DNA of 64,000 nt, taken from contig CM060691.1 of NCBI GenBank assembly GCA_030686995.1, positions 86,983,055-87,047,054 of the forward strand, given 5' to 3'. This DNA is from Artemisia argyi (taxonomy: Eukaryota; Streptophyta; Magnoliopsida; Asterales; Asteraceae). The notes below the pieces were generated by a model. That model ran no database searches and was not told where the DNA came from. It was given only the letters and a program-made list of their open reading frames with translations. Made by a program: the position numbers and the translations under genes. Below, piece by piece: positions 13,066 to 24,846 of this stretch. Numbering within the stretch: the stretch's first letter is position 1; every line of letters begins with the position of its first letter.

Positions 13066-15487
13066 ATGTCATCACTCGACTATAAATGCTTTCATTGTGA
13101 AGGTCCGGTGGATGACAATCTTCGTTGTTACAAGTGTGGGTGTGAACGGTGTGGAAGTAATATTAGAGACGGATTTTGTAAATGGTGCAAAGCATACCCG
13201 AATGCTTTCAATGATTCTCAAAATTCTTCCGACTACCCCTCACATCCCGAAATACGTACTATTAATGGCAAACCGTCAAGAGTCGATCCACACCTCTCAC
13301 AATTTACGATTCGAAGTTTATCAAGCAAACGTACTGAGCTTAAAACGGTGACTAAAATAAACGACTTGCCTGATCATCACGTTTATCAAGAACAAAAATC
13401 GGGGACCATAACAGAAGTGGTAGAAATTCCTAGCTCTCAGAGCACACCACTTGTCCCACCTCCGGATTTTTCAAAATGTTCTTCGAGACTTGATAATCAT
13501 TCGAATTATTTTGTTGATTCTTTGAATGGCCCGATTCCTTCTCTAAGGAAATTGTTTATTCCTTGCGTCGGTTGTGGTGAGCCACTTTTCGGTCTACCAT
13601 GTCGTTGGTGCACGTGTGAACGATGTGGTAATGATATTCAAAACGGAAGTTGTTTGTTTTGTGGTTCGAGTAATTCATTCGCTTACGATTCTAATCCAAG
13701 CTTTTGCAATGAGCCACAAAACAATTTCATTTCATATGAGCATAATCCGTGTTATCAAAATTGTAATGCCGAATCGTTTCAAAATGCACCAACTTCACAA
13801 CAATACGGTTGTGAGTATTGTAGAGGTCCACATTTTAGCACCGATTGTTAAGCTAGGAATCTTTTTCCTTGTGACAACAATTATCACGACCAACCTCCAC
13901 AGTACCAAACTTTTGAAACACAACCTCAACCATTTCCTCAAGAACTTTTGCAAAATGTCTTAAAATACTTCAAATGATCTTAAGGATTTGGTTAACAAAC
14001 CTGCTCCGGAAGAACCTTGTCCGAAGTCTTACAAAGAAATACTAGCTGAAGAAGCCGAAAAAGCAGCTAGAGTAAGATTTCGAATGCGTAAAAATATCAT
14101 CTACGATGACGATAACGATGACGATAGTGAGGATGAAGATATCCTTGATATTCGTCAAGGCTCGTCAAATTCATCAGTTGTGGTTCCTTCCATGAAAAAT
14201 CAGGGAGAAAATAATGTGACGGAGAAATTACTAGCAGAAGATCAAATGGAACTTGTACAATCCACGAATGCTAGCTCCTCTCAACTCCCTCAGTCTATTG
14301 ATATCATACCCGAAGTTCACACTCACTATCTGAATATGGGGGATGAGCATCTTAGCACTGTTCCTGAAATGGAATCGGACGAATTCATAAAGTCTAGTGT
14401 TGAGAACCTTGTCCCAATCCCAGGAGAGTCACAGGGAACTTTTGATCATATGTGTGATTCACCTTCCCCTCCTGAAAATCCAAAAGATCATTTTGAAACT
14501 TTCTCCGACTTTGATGATGATTGTACATCTTATGGAGAAGTTGAGTATGTAGAGGCATCACTGCCTCATTCTAATGTTGACCTTCTCCTTGAGGAGTTCA
14601 CAGACGAACTTACTCACATCAATCGACTTCCATTGGGAAGTGATGATGATCTGTTTGATTTCGAAGCCGATCTGGGAGAAATTGAAAACCTTTTAAATCT
14701 TAATCCCAACATCGAGCTTAGTACTTCACATACTGATGAAAATTCTCTATCTTCTGGAAACATCAGTCATGTGGAAGGAGTACCTTCTGAGCTAGTCAGC
14801 TTAGAAGAAGAGAATGATGAAACTGACACTGAAATCAAAGATGAAGCCCTTCGTGCTACATTATTAAATGTCAGTCACCTCATCTATAAAATTGAGGCTT
14901 TCAAAGAAAAACCTATTTCATCTCCTATCCCCATTAAGGATAGTGACATTTTCTCCGACGATCCTATTCCGGAGTTTGAAGCCTTTACGTTTGATCCTAT
15001 GGGAGAGAAGATTAGTGGCAGTACCACTTCTCATTCTCATAATTCTCTCCCCGATTATCAATCATTTACCTTCAATGAGTTCTCCTGTGAACTCACTCAT
15101 ATCATATCTCCACCGGAGTATGATAACTTCTATTTTGATCTAGACACACCCGGGATATGTCTTGATCACATGAGCTTAAATGATGAGATTCATGATGATG
15201 AATCCATGAATCCTCCTCCTGATGATGATGAGTTAGTCAAGATGTTTATCATGACTTTCTTTCTCTTTTTCACCTATCGGGTGACTTCTCCTGTTCTTCA
15301 CTCTTTCGGGAATGAAGACATTATATTTGACCCCGGAATCACCGCTTGTAGTTTATACTATTTTGAGCCGGATACTTATCTCATCGGTGTGGAACTTTCA
15401 CGTGCTTCAAATGTTTGTCTAAACATCTTGAATGAAAGTCCGATGGATATTGTTTCTTCCACATCTTGCTTCCCCAAGAACCAATGA
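13066..15487 (+). pseudogene. Cys-rich plus acidic ORF of the non-autonomous gypsy element
   Basis: The ORF opens at ATG 13066 and reads 261 codons to a TAA at 13849-13851, continues in the same frame to about 13978, then resumes in the next frame to 15487 (about 500 codons). The N-terminal part has two matching eight-cysteine modules: C8, C11, C21, C24, C26, C29, C38, C41 and C167, C170, C179, C182, C184, C187, C196, C199. Each includes CERCG and a later G-x-C-x2-C, like two zinc ribbons. Just before the stop is C-x2-C-x3-H-x4-C, the same spacing as the zinc knuckle of the gag at 49.6 kb. The second part is very acidic (runs of D/E, 'SDEFIKSSVENLVPIP'). No polymerase or integrase is seen. 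I recall similar ORFs from Tanacetum. Function unknown; a gag-derived nucleic-acid-binding protein is an inference. Confidence 0.7.
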
Positions 15488-15845
15488 ATTCGGGGTCGAG
15501 TCAAGCTAGCGACTCGGTAACAAAAACAGTAGCATGTACTTAGGGTTTTCACCCTAAGTGTGGGGGAGTTACCCCTGCTGTGGTTACTAATAAAGTGAAA
15601 AACAAAATGATGTTTCCACATTTAGCTTTTAATGTTGCCCTTTTACGTTCAAAGAGTCGGCATAATAGCCGGGACTTTAAATATTGAGGACAATATTCAA
15701 TTTTAAGTGTGTGTGTGGGGGGGGGGGGGGGGGTATTCTAGCGAATTTGATCACATTTTACCTTCTAGTACCCCCGTTTTTGGCCAAAAAATTTTCACTT
15801 AAGCTTCAAAATTTTTTGTGGTTATCAGTCCACCATGTCTAACCG
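15488..15845 (+). other. Post-ORF region with purine-rich AAGTGTGGGGG motifs
   Basis: Two related motifs occur: ccctaagtgtgggggag (15552-15568), and gaggacaatattcaa leading to aagtgtgtgtg and a long G-run (15686-15732). The second resembles the minus-strand sequence near 47340-47390 in the other gypsy-type element. These look like internal polypurine or conserved 3' motifs of the Tat/Athila group. Confidence 0.55.
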
Positions 15846-16245
15846 ACAAAAGGATTGGCTAATCCAGGAGCAAACGGCTCTTGGTAAAGATAGCTCAAAC
15901 CCGTTGATGGCTTACAATTTGCCCAAAATTGTATGGTAACTCAACTCGCCATATCCTCAATAGTAAATGAGTTGGCTAGCCCGCAAGATTATGGCTTGTG
16001 GTAAAGGCAGTGGAAAAACCATAATTGGTAATCAACTCACCAAGATGTTGACTGTTCCATCAAGAGTTGGCTAGTCCAGAAGCAAACGGCTTCTGGTAAA
16101 GACAAATCAAAACCGTTGAAAGCTGGTGGTTTGCTAAAAATCACATGGTCATCGGATGGACCATAATTCTTACTTTAACCCAAAACATTCGGCTACTCTA
16201 GAAGTGATGGCTTTTGGTAAAGAGACTTCAAATCCATTAATTTTT
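15846..16245 (+). repeat. Four degenerate repeats, each with a short RNA hairpin
   Basis: Each unit reads roughly ttggcta.., a stem-loop, then GGTAAAG. Hairpins: CCAGGAGC/GCTCTTGG (15864-15884), CCGCAAG/CTTGTGG (15981-16001), CCAGAAGC/GCTTCTGG (16076-16096) and CTAGAAG/CTTTTGG (16198-16217). Stems hold in all four copies although the bases differ, with G-T wobbles and paired changes. Two copies share the loop AAACG. Lying just before the 3' LTR, this suggests a selected RNA structure in the genomic transcript. Role unknown. Confidence 0.6.
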
Positions 16246-16278
16246 CTCAAAAAGATTGCTAGGGACTAGCAATAGTTT

Positions 16279-16290
16279 AGTATGGGGGAT
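16279..16290 (+). other. Polypurine tract before the 3' LTR
   Basis: agtatgggggat lies directly before the LTR start TGATGAG at 16291, the expected site of plus-strand priming. Confidence 0.65.
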
Positions 16291-19200
16291 TGATGAGTGT
16301 GTAAATACTCATCATTTTTAGTCAAATCTAAATTGCAAAACGATTAAAAACACTAAAAAACGCACCAAAATACGAAGAAAATCCAAAAGATCGTGTTTTA
16401 TATGTTTCTGATGCAAAACGAGTGAAAACAAACGAACAACGAACAAAATTTGCATAATTGGCAGTTTCAGTCCCTCAACTTTCAAAATTTGACAAAACTA
16501 GTCCCTGAGCATTTATTTTAAGGAAAAGTCAACCCAAATTCTTTAAAAGTCAAAAGATATCACAAATGATCTTTGGGTAAAATGTTTTCAAAAGATTACA
16601 AGTTAAATCCTTGGAATTTCATAGATTGGCAAATTTGGTCCCTGTGCTTGCAAAATTGTCAACAATAACCCTCGGGAGTTTCAACTTGAAGAAAAGTACA
16701 TAAATGGTCTTTGTGGAATTATAAGATGGCAAGTTTAGTCCTTGGTTGAAATTTTGAAAATATGGCAGAAGTGGTCCCTTGAAGTTTCAGCTTATTGCAA
16801 ATATGGTCCTTGTGAAATATTTCTACCAAACGGATCCCTTTGAATCATTTTAACCCAAAAAACCAACACCAGCCCACCACTAATCCAAAGCCCACTCCAA
16901 CCCCAAAGCCCACTCACATCCTGAAATAATAAAACGTATATTGCCCTAGACCAGTCAAACCCTCCATCACTTTCACCCATCTCCTCCCCCCCCCCCCCCC
17001 CCGGTGACTGCAACCCTCCAAACACCCCCATCACTCTCATTTTCTGTCTTCTCCATCCCAATTCCCCATCCCACTATCTTCATGTTTACTCACAATTATG
17101 TACCTACCCCTGCCAGGTCACCCATCCACAACCATTTAGGCGCCAAGAGTGAATTGAAAGGTTGTGATTATTAAAGATCAATCCAAGGGCTGAGGTTCGT
17201 TGCAAGGAAGCACAAAAGTGTCCAACTCAGCAATTCACTCAGAAAGATAGCACAACTCAGAAGCATCCAAGGAAGACCAAACCTTTTTTTTTATTATAAA
17301 TAGATAGGGATGTTGTAGCCTACAAGGCATTAGGTCTTAGTTTTATTTTGTAGTATTTTAAATCAATTTCTAAGTCTTTGTAATTTCCTTTGAATTCAAT
17401 GAAAGTTCGACTTTTCTAAAAAGTTTTCTAAACTGCTTGATTTTCTTTTTCTGGTAATACTTGTTGTTGTAGTTTATTTAAGATAGTTATAGTTTCTTTA
17501 CATCATTACTTTGCAAGATAGTTATAGGTAATGATTATTGGTTTACAACTAGTTAATGGTGTAGGATTCGCATGTCTAAGCTGATTTGAAAGAATTATGC
17601 CTATTTAGGATTTGAAACTTAGCCTGAATATACCCACCTAGGCTGCTTTTACTGTTGCAATTTGGCTTAAATGTCAGATTTCTTAGGTACTTTTCTTTGC
17701 TCAATTGTTGTTTTTAATTTCTCATATTGCAATTATAGGTAGTTTGCTAGCTTATGTTTATTTGTTTTTGCTTAGTGTAGGATTAGCTTATCTCTTTAAT
17801 GGATTTTTAGACCATCAATATACCCTCCCCCATAACTGTTTTGTATGCCTGTTTTGTCCCCAAACAGTCACTTTGCTAGGCTTAGTTAGAAGCTCATATG
17901 AGCTTATTAAGGCTTGGATTTTGGATTTTGTTGTTAGATTGTAGTATAGTCTCACTTAGTGCTAGCTTATCTAGGTTAGTAATAGCTGTTGGAAGATTTT
18001 AGAAGGCTGCTACTTGCCTATTTGGCTTATTTTCAGTGCGTGCAACCCTGTCCCAAACAGCCTCCACATCAGTCCATCTGTGGACTAAATCTTAGATAAG
18101 CTTAAGTTAGCTTTAGATTTTGAAATTATTTGTACAAGTTGTGAGTAATTTGAACTCCCTTTGCTTGAGCTTGTTTTGGATTTAAGTCTCATTAAGTTGA
18201 TTCATTTTGCCTTGTTGTGAACCCCTTCACATGTGCAGACCTGCTCATCAGCCCCCCAAACAGCCCCCTAGATAAGCTTTTTTCAAACCAAAAATTTGTT
18301 GAATTTTGTTTTTACATGTTCCTTGGTGGCCAGAGCTTAATAGTTTGTAGCTTTTAGTTCTTAAATTGTTTGTTTGGTAGCTTATTTTTCTACTTGAACA
18401 TTGCTATTTGGACTGTTGCTCAGCTTGGAATGCCCATTGCGGACTGTTTGGTATTGACTCATTAGCTGAGTTTGATTGATCTTTCTTTCTGATTAAATTC
18501 TGGATTGTAGACTATTGTTATTAAATAGTTTGATGTTGTGTTTGGTTGTGGCTCCCTTGGTTTTAGCTCATGAATTGGTAGTGGATAGCTCCCATAAGTT
18601 AGATACTCATTTTGGGATCTAAAACCTCTACTGTGGTAATTTTGAGTCTTGCTTAAGTTTGATGTAATGAAAAAGTTGGTTTTTAAAAGTTAATGGTTGT
18701 TGTTGTAGATAGGTTTGGCAAAAAGAAATATTGAAAAATAAAATGTTTTAAGAAAATTTGGGTTGGGAGAGAATCGAACCTGGGTCACACAGAACACAAC
18801 ACACTCACTTTCCACTACACCACTGGGATTTTTATTACAAGGTTTTCACCATTTACCCTTTTAATCCTTGTTTGTTTGTTTAGTTTAAATTAGCTTATTA
18901 TCTTTGTTCTGCTTATTTCTTGCTTATTCCCACTGCTTATTTCACACTTTTATTTTCTCTGGGTTAGTATTAGTATTATTTAAGTTCCAAAAAATTTCCA
19001 GATTTTTAAAATTAGTTTTAGTATTTTTAAGTATTTAATTTAGTTTAATTAGTAATTAAATCATAATAATTAATTAAAAAATCAAAAAATATATTTTTCT
19101 TTTCCAAAAATTTTCTTTTATTATTAGAATCGTAAAAAAATAATTTTTACACCCATAGGACCTTTGTAGCTAAAATTTCACGTTTTAATTCGTATGTTGA

Positions 19201-19641
19201 CGTTTATTTTTAAATAAACGTCACGTTTTTAATTTAGTTTACGTGTTAGGATTCCCGATACCTAATTATGTTTCCCGCAGTGTTTTAGGTTTTTTCTAGT
19301 TTGTTAATTGCCTTAGGTTAATTTATTTTTACCTTAGTTCATTAATTTTCAATTTCGTTAATTTAACGTATCGTAAAACCAAATAACCTTTTCAATCATA
19401 CAAAATTTTAATCCCAATCTTATTCGAAGCTTTCCATTCACACCTCGTTGGGGTACGACCCGGGAAATCACTTCCCGGTCTCACAATTTGACTATCACTT
19501 TCACAAGTTTTGCGAGGTAATCGTTTTCCTAAACGGTTTACTCGCACTACTTCACGTCTAGTTTTCTCATGATAACTTAGACTTCACGTTTGTTGATATT
19601 TTGATAATTGTTGTTTGCACACACCAAAACACAACGAATCA
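16291..19641 (+). repeat. 3' LTR of the non-autonomous gypsy element
   Basis: This 3351-bp LTR is uninterrupted and matches the two pieces of the 5' LTR (5137-6890 and 10832-12436). It repeats the tRNA-like boxes at 18770-18780 (B) and 18812-18822 (A) on the minus strand. It ends GAATCA at 19641. Confidence 0.85.
18770..18822 (-). other. tRNA-like A and B boxes in the 3' LTR
   Basis: This is the second copy of the boxes at 11555-11607, with both boxes unchanged (agaatcgaacc and ccactacacca on the plus strand). The flanks do not make a tRNA cloverleaf. Confidence 0.45.
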
Positions 19642-20770
19642 GGATGTGTGAAGTGAAATGGTGAAGGGAGGGGGTATTTATAGGGTGAACGAGTGGTATA
19701 GGTGTCAAAAATGGGTGCTAGGTGTCAAGGAGCGGGGAGGTTGACTCATGGAAGCTAGGAGTCAATGTGGTGAGTCTATAGAATGACAAGGACGAGCTAA
19801 TACTAGGTAGAGGGCTGGTATAGGTCGTTTGTGGTCTAAAACAGCCGAAACACTAAGTAGGTGACAAGTAGGTGATGCACCTACTTGCTTGCTAGCTTGT
19901 GAGGTGCTAGGGTGCCTAATTAAGGTGCTTAAGCTTCTAGGGTTCTTGCTTGGGTGGTTTGAGGTGCTATGGTAGCTTAGTTTAGGTGTTAGGTTTAGTT
20001 TTAGCCTAGTTTTGTCTAGTTAGGGATTAGGATTTTTCCTAGGGTTTAGTCTCTAGATTAGGGTCCTAAGAGTGATTAGTGACTAGTATTAAGGTTTATG
20101 GATAATTTCCTAGGTGGTGGTATTTTATACTAAAGATTTGGGAAGGTTTTGACCTTGTTTTGGGAACTAAAAGACCTAAGTTTGCTTAGTGAGAGACTAG
20201 GGTTTATCCTAGGGTTTAGTACCTCTATTAGTGTCCTATGAGTGCCTAATGACTAATCCTAAGTCCTAGGAAGTTTATACTAAGTGGTGGTAACCTATGG
20301 TGAAGTTTTGGGATAGTTTAGACCTAATTCCGGGAAGTTATGACCTAGTTAGAGTTTTGTGCTTAAGGGACTTGTACCTAAATTCTAATGGGTTGTACTA
20401 GTGCCTAAGGGTTCTAAGGTATCCTAATGTTCCTAAGGTAACTCATACTTAAGCCTTGAACACTTTCAAACTAGTCCAGATAAGCAATTAGGGCTTTAAA
20501 GATAACTGTAAACACATAGGGTTCAATTAGGGTTTTGTTAGGGTTTCTAATAGATATAGCATATTAGAGTGATAGATTACTTAGTGTAATAATGTTTAAA
20601 ACCTAGACTTGACATACTGGGGAGTTTACATAGTGTAAACATAGTGGTGTTGGGCATAGGTGGATACGTGAGCAGGTCTAAAGAGTCATGCATGTAATGA
20701 AAAGTAAAAATTTACCTGTGAAATTACCTTGTGGTGGAAATGATGTTGATGAATTTTATGGGTTGTTACA
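19642..20770. repeat. Right part of the outer solo LTR
   Basis: This stretch continues the LTR that starts at 2969. It consists of short G/T-rich repeats of the tagggttctaagg type and has no ORF of note. It ends GTTACA at 20770, followed by CTCCC. Confidence 0.6.
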
Positions 20771-20795
20771 CTCCCCCCTTCTAGTTTCCCACAAT

Positions 20796-20807
20796 TGGCA
20801 TCAGAGC
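20796..20807 (+). other. Primer binding site, initiator tRNA-Met type (copia)
   Basis: TGGCATCAGAGC differs by one base from TGGTATCAGAGC, the usual plant copia PBS. It follows a short CCCCCCTTCTAG LTR end (20776-20793) and precedes the gag ORF, so it marks a copia element in plus orientation. Confidence 0.75.
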
Positions 20808-20892
20808 CATGTCTGACAAGCTTTTAAAGTAAACTGTATTTTAAAACTTGAATCGATCAATGAATTTCGACAAATATCAAGAAGGGTAATCT

Positions 20893-21711
20893 ATGCAAAG
20901 ACCACCACTTTTTGAAACCGATTGTTTTATATATTGGAAAACAAGATTCGAAAGGTATGTGAAATCAAAGGACATTGATCTTTGGCATGTTATTACCGAT
21001 GGTGACTTTCAACCTATTGAAAAGGATCCTATTACTAAAAAGGATAAAATTATTCCTTATGATCAACAAAGCGATGATCTTAAAAGAAAACTAGCCAAAA
21101 ATGATGAGGCTAAAATGGTAATTTATAATGCTTTGACGAAAAAGGAATTTGAAAGAATTTTTATGTGTAATACGGCAAAAGATATTTGGAAAACTTTGTT
21201 GTTCACACATCAAGGTAATAATCAAGTCAAAGAGAACAAGATTGATCTTCTTGTTCAATAATATGAACAATTTTCCATTCTGGAAGATGAAACCATAGAT
21301 AGTGCATTTACTAGATTTAATACTATTATTACCAGTCTTAAAGCTCTTGATGAAGGTTATTCTAGCAAGAACTATGTTAGGAAGTTCCTTAGGGCTCTAC
21401 ATAACAAATGGAGAGCAAAAGTCACTGCCATTAAAGAATCAAAGAATTTGGCGACGTTATCACTTAATGAACTAATAGGTAACTTGAAAGTTCATGAAAT
21501 GATAATCAAAAAGGACTCGGACATAGTCAAGGGTATAAGTGAGAAAGTTAGGTCTCTAGCATTGAAAGCCAAGAAAGAGTCTAATGATGATGAAAATTCG
21601 GATTCCGATAGTGAAGACGAAGAGTATGCTTTAGCGGTTAGAGACTTTAAGAAGTTCTTTAGAAGAAGAGGTAGTTCTTTAGAAGTTCTAACTAGTATAT
21701 ATTGTAAGTAG
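20893..21711 (+). pseudogene. Copia gag polyprotein remnant
   Basis: Gag forms the retroelement particle. The first ORF (20893-21261) carries YWKTRFERYVKSKDIDLWHV and KNDEAKMVIYNAL, typical of plant copia gag (UBN2/DUF4219 type). A TAA at 21259-21261 interrupts, then the same frame goes on with [24 protein letters not shown] and a Lys/Glu/Asp-rich tail to about 21711. CAA is the expected codon at the stop. The protein is cut after FKKFFRRRG: the zinc knuckle, protease, integrase and reverse transcriptase are missing, so this is a 5' fragment. A MITE-like sequence follows at 21743. Confidence 0.85.
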
Positions 21712-21742
21712 TATATTAGACATGGAAATTTAAAAGCAATAC

Positions 21743-21850
21743 GTAAAACCTCTTTAAATTAATAAAATATTAATTTATCGATATAATAATATCTCATTAA
21801 ATTAATAAAAATATTCCGGTCCCAATCTTATTATTTTATATAGGTTTTAC
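21743..21850. mobile_element. Short MITE-like element with GTAAAACC ends
   Basis: About 108 bp begin GTAAAACCTCTTTAAATTAA and end TATATAGGTTTTAC, with an AT-rich middle and ccggtccc near the right end. Only the outer 8-10 bases are convincingly inverted, and no target duplication could be fixed. Confidence 0.4.
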
Positions 21851-24018
21851 TGTACTAGCAACTAGCGATTTCACGTAGCGTCTTATAGCCATACAACTAT
21901 GCTACCAAACGTTTTCTTAAAATAAACAACTATAGTTTTTTAACACTGCTTCCTGCTACGGTTTGTCGCTATTGCTTCTTGCTTCATGCTACTGTTATTT
22001 TCACCAAAGATATTTATGTATTTCATCCTTTGAGTTTTGGAATTCAACTTTTTTTAATGAAAATATTTGGGGGTTCAAAAAACCTAAGAAACCAACAAAT
22101 CGAGTCGAACCGATCAATCTAAAACCGAAAAATCCTGAAACCGAAGAAACCGAAATTGAAAAACCCGTTTATCTCGATTCCGGTTTCGGTTTCTATGTAT
22201 AAATATCCGCGGTTAATCGAACCGAACTGTGTATAATATACATGAGGGCTTTTAACTAAGTATTCAAATAATTGTTGAAGAATTAATTATATTATTACAC
22301 TACTTTTATTGTTTAATGACTCTTTTCGTTCGCTAAACATTTATGTGTGAAAATTGTTTAATGTGGTTGTAACTTATAAATATGGAACAAATATTTTTTT
22401 GTTAATATGTTACGCATGCTTATTTGAATGCAATTATCATAACCGAATAATTTTAATATGACTTTAATCTATTAAATATTATTTAATTTTACTAAAATGA
22501 TATTTTAGGTTCTAGAACATGTTATTGTCATACGCTAAACTCGATATAACGTTTAAAATGGTTAATCGTGACAAGAACCGCGCGTAACCGTTTATTTCGG
22601 TTACCTATGTGTTCAGTTACCCGCTTAGTGCGATTTGGTTTTAGGTAGTAAAATGAATTTCCCGCCCCGCAATAAACATTATAAGTTTTCCAACAAATCA
22701 AACTGAACCGTCTCGTGAACACATGAAAAAAATATATCATAAAATGTGATTAGTTAAGCTCTTGAACTTTTTGTTTGATTTATCAATTAAATCATTAGTG
22801 CTTGTCTATTTTACTCAATAATTCATTAAAAGTCACGTGTATTTTGATAGAGGAATAAACGTTGCATAATATACTCGGTTAAATGAACAAAAACAAAAAT
22901 AAACTGATCTAATCTAACCGTCTATGGTGGTGAAACTTTTTCGCCTATGATCCCACGGAGGCAATTTACAGATAACAAAGTTGAATATACATCAAAAGTA
23001 ATACCATTGTGCCATGAAAAAGGGGAGAAAAACCAAGTGATACAAATACAATACATGTGTTATAACACATGTTATGCATTATCTTTTTATTTTCAAACGG
23101 ACACTCAATACAAACGTGATAGATTAATACTCAATTAATTACAGTAATAAACTTTTTAAAATATCCTCCTTTAATTAATAGATTTCGGTGGTTTTATGAT
23201 AATTAATTTATAAAGTTTCCATTTGCATTATCATTATAGAAAAAGGATAAACGCACTTATTTTAGCAAATACTTAATCATCAACTATTCAAAAGCTTTGA
23301 ATTTGTCGAAATACTCAAACTTTTCGTAAATGTGCGAGATTTTGATGATGTTTTGACTTTTTTAAATACCGGAAGGTATGAAAAAATCCAGAAACTCACA
23401 AGGTATGGAAAATGCCAATAAACTATCGCTAAATAACATTATATTGTCGCTAAAAATGTCATAAAAAATCTCGCAAGTTCGGAAAAGAAAAAGGTACAAT
23501 TGCCAAAAAAATGTGTAGTAGTTAGTACAATAAAAAAAAATTATTTTGGATACTTTGAAAAATGATTACCACAATGAGTTTATTTCTCTTTTTTTACTGT
23601 GTTATTATAATATCCACTTAAGTACTTAACTATAGTTATAGTATTATGTGATTACTTTCTATATGTTGATTGTGAAATTTACGAACATATCATCAGAACA
23701 AATTTTCTAAATAACAAATGTTCATTAATTTTTATTGCTTTTAAAGCTTACAGTACGGCGACGTTATAAAGCTATGGGGCGAGAACCCACATCGCTGCTC
23801 ACGTTATAGGTGGTGGCATTGTAGCCACCAACGACGTTATGCACCTTTTTTTTTCTTGCTTTTATTATTATTAATTTTTTTATTTTTAATTGGTTTTTGT
23901 TGTTTGTATTTGTGTTTGAGTTTTTGTGGTATGTGCTTGTGTAAATTGAAGTTTTTTTAAGGTATTTGTTTGTGTATTGATTTTCACCTGTTAGTGAGAG
24001 GTAAAAGATGAAGAAGTC

Positions 24019-24056
<38 letters not shown>

Positions 24057-24281
24057 TTAGTTATTTATAATTAGTTGTGCTAATTTTTAATCCATGTTTA
24101 TTAAGTTTTGTACCATTAGTCGTTATTAGGTTTGCGTAGTTAGTCTCTTTATTTTTTTTCTTACATAATTGTAATATATTTAAATTTGACAAGTTATTTT
24201 ATTTAAATTATGTAATGTTTTAAGTTTTATTATACGTTGCACTATTTATAAAAATAAAAAACAATAAAAAAGTGTAAACTC
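21851..24281. other. Intergenic AT-rich DNA, no gene seen
   Basis: No gene is supportable. 22080-22225 is rich in AACCGA/CCGAAA words (simple-sequence-like), with related text at 22560-22650. 23750-23850 has a GC-richer patch with paired acgttat words (cgacgttataaagc...cgacgttatgc) that may be an unrecognised MITE end. Confidence 0.4.
24019..24057. repeat. (ATT)n microsatellite
   Basis: About 13 uninterrupted ATT/TTA units, inside AT-rich intergenic DNA. Confidence 0.95.
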
Positions 24282-24846
24282 TAAGAGCATAGGGTGTGTT
24301 AGCCGAATACCCACGTTAAGCATTCACTCCTTTGCATTAAGGCTCGCGTTAAGACACCATGCAGTTGCGTTAACGCCCCGCGTTAACCCCTTAATGCAGC
24401 GTTAATCGTGGTTTTAATTAATTTTTTTTACACTTTTGCCCCCTGTAACGTTTTATATTATTTAAATTCAAAATAATAATAATAATAATAAAATAAAAAA
24501 ATCCAAAATACCCCCTTGGTTCTTAAAATTCAATTTGTAATTTAAAATTCAAAATTTAATACAACACAATAAAAACATATAAACGTCAAATAACGATACG
24601 AAAACGCAAATCATACAACGATTCTCATGAAGCTTTAATATAGAATTGTAACTGTTGATGAGATCTGACTTCTCATCCCACACCTGCAACACTTGTTCTC
24701 TAACCATCTTCAAAGCGACATGAAGTTGTAGATCTGTTTCATCATTTCTTAATAGAGTTTGTAGACCGATCCTGATAGTTGGATGGTCTTGAGGCAGCTC
24801 ACACAACCTTTCGACCTCTGGAGCACAACCCGATTGTTGAACATGT

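Larger units (their letters stand above)
5137..19641 (+). mobile_element. Non-autonomous gypsy-type LTR retrotransposon with full-length LTRs
   Basis: Two LTRs (5137-12436 including an insert, and 16291-19641) flank a 3.85-kb internal region with a tRNA-Asp-type PBS (12439), one long broken ORF (13066-15487) and a polypurine tract before the 3' LTR. Removing the insert at 6891-10831 makes the LTRs 3359 and 3351 bp, differing by roughly 2 percent by eye, so the insertion is fairly young. The flanks read GGAGG (5132-5136) and GGATG (19642-19646), a target duplication with one mismatch. There is no reverse transcriptase, RNase H or integrase, so the element depends on a helper. PBS type and long leader suggest the Tat/Athila group. 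Confidence 0.82.
2969..20770. mobile_element. Solo LTR of a gypsy-type element (Tekay-like, tentative), interrupted by nested insertions
   Basis: The element begins TGTAACACCCC at 2969 and ends GTTGTTACA at 20770, so the termini are TGTAA...TTACA. It is flanked by a 5-bp duplication, CTCCC (2964-2968 and 20771-20775). Without the nested element at 5137-19641 it is about 3.3 kb and has no internal coding domain, which fits a solo LTR left by LTR-LTR recombination. CGCAGCGGAA near the start and the tcaacac...gtgag text near 3250 recall Asteraceae chromovirus (Tekay/Del) LTRs. That family name is from memory and unverified. Confidence 0.7.
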
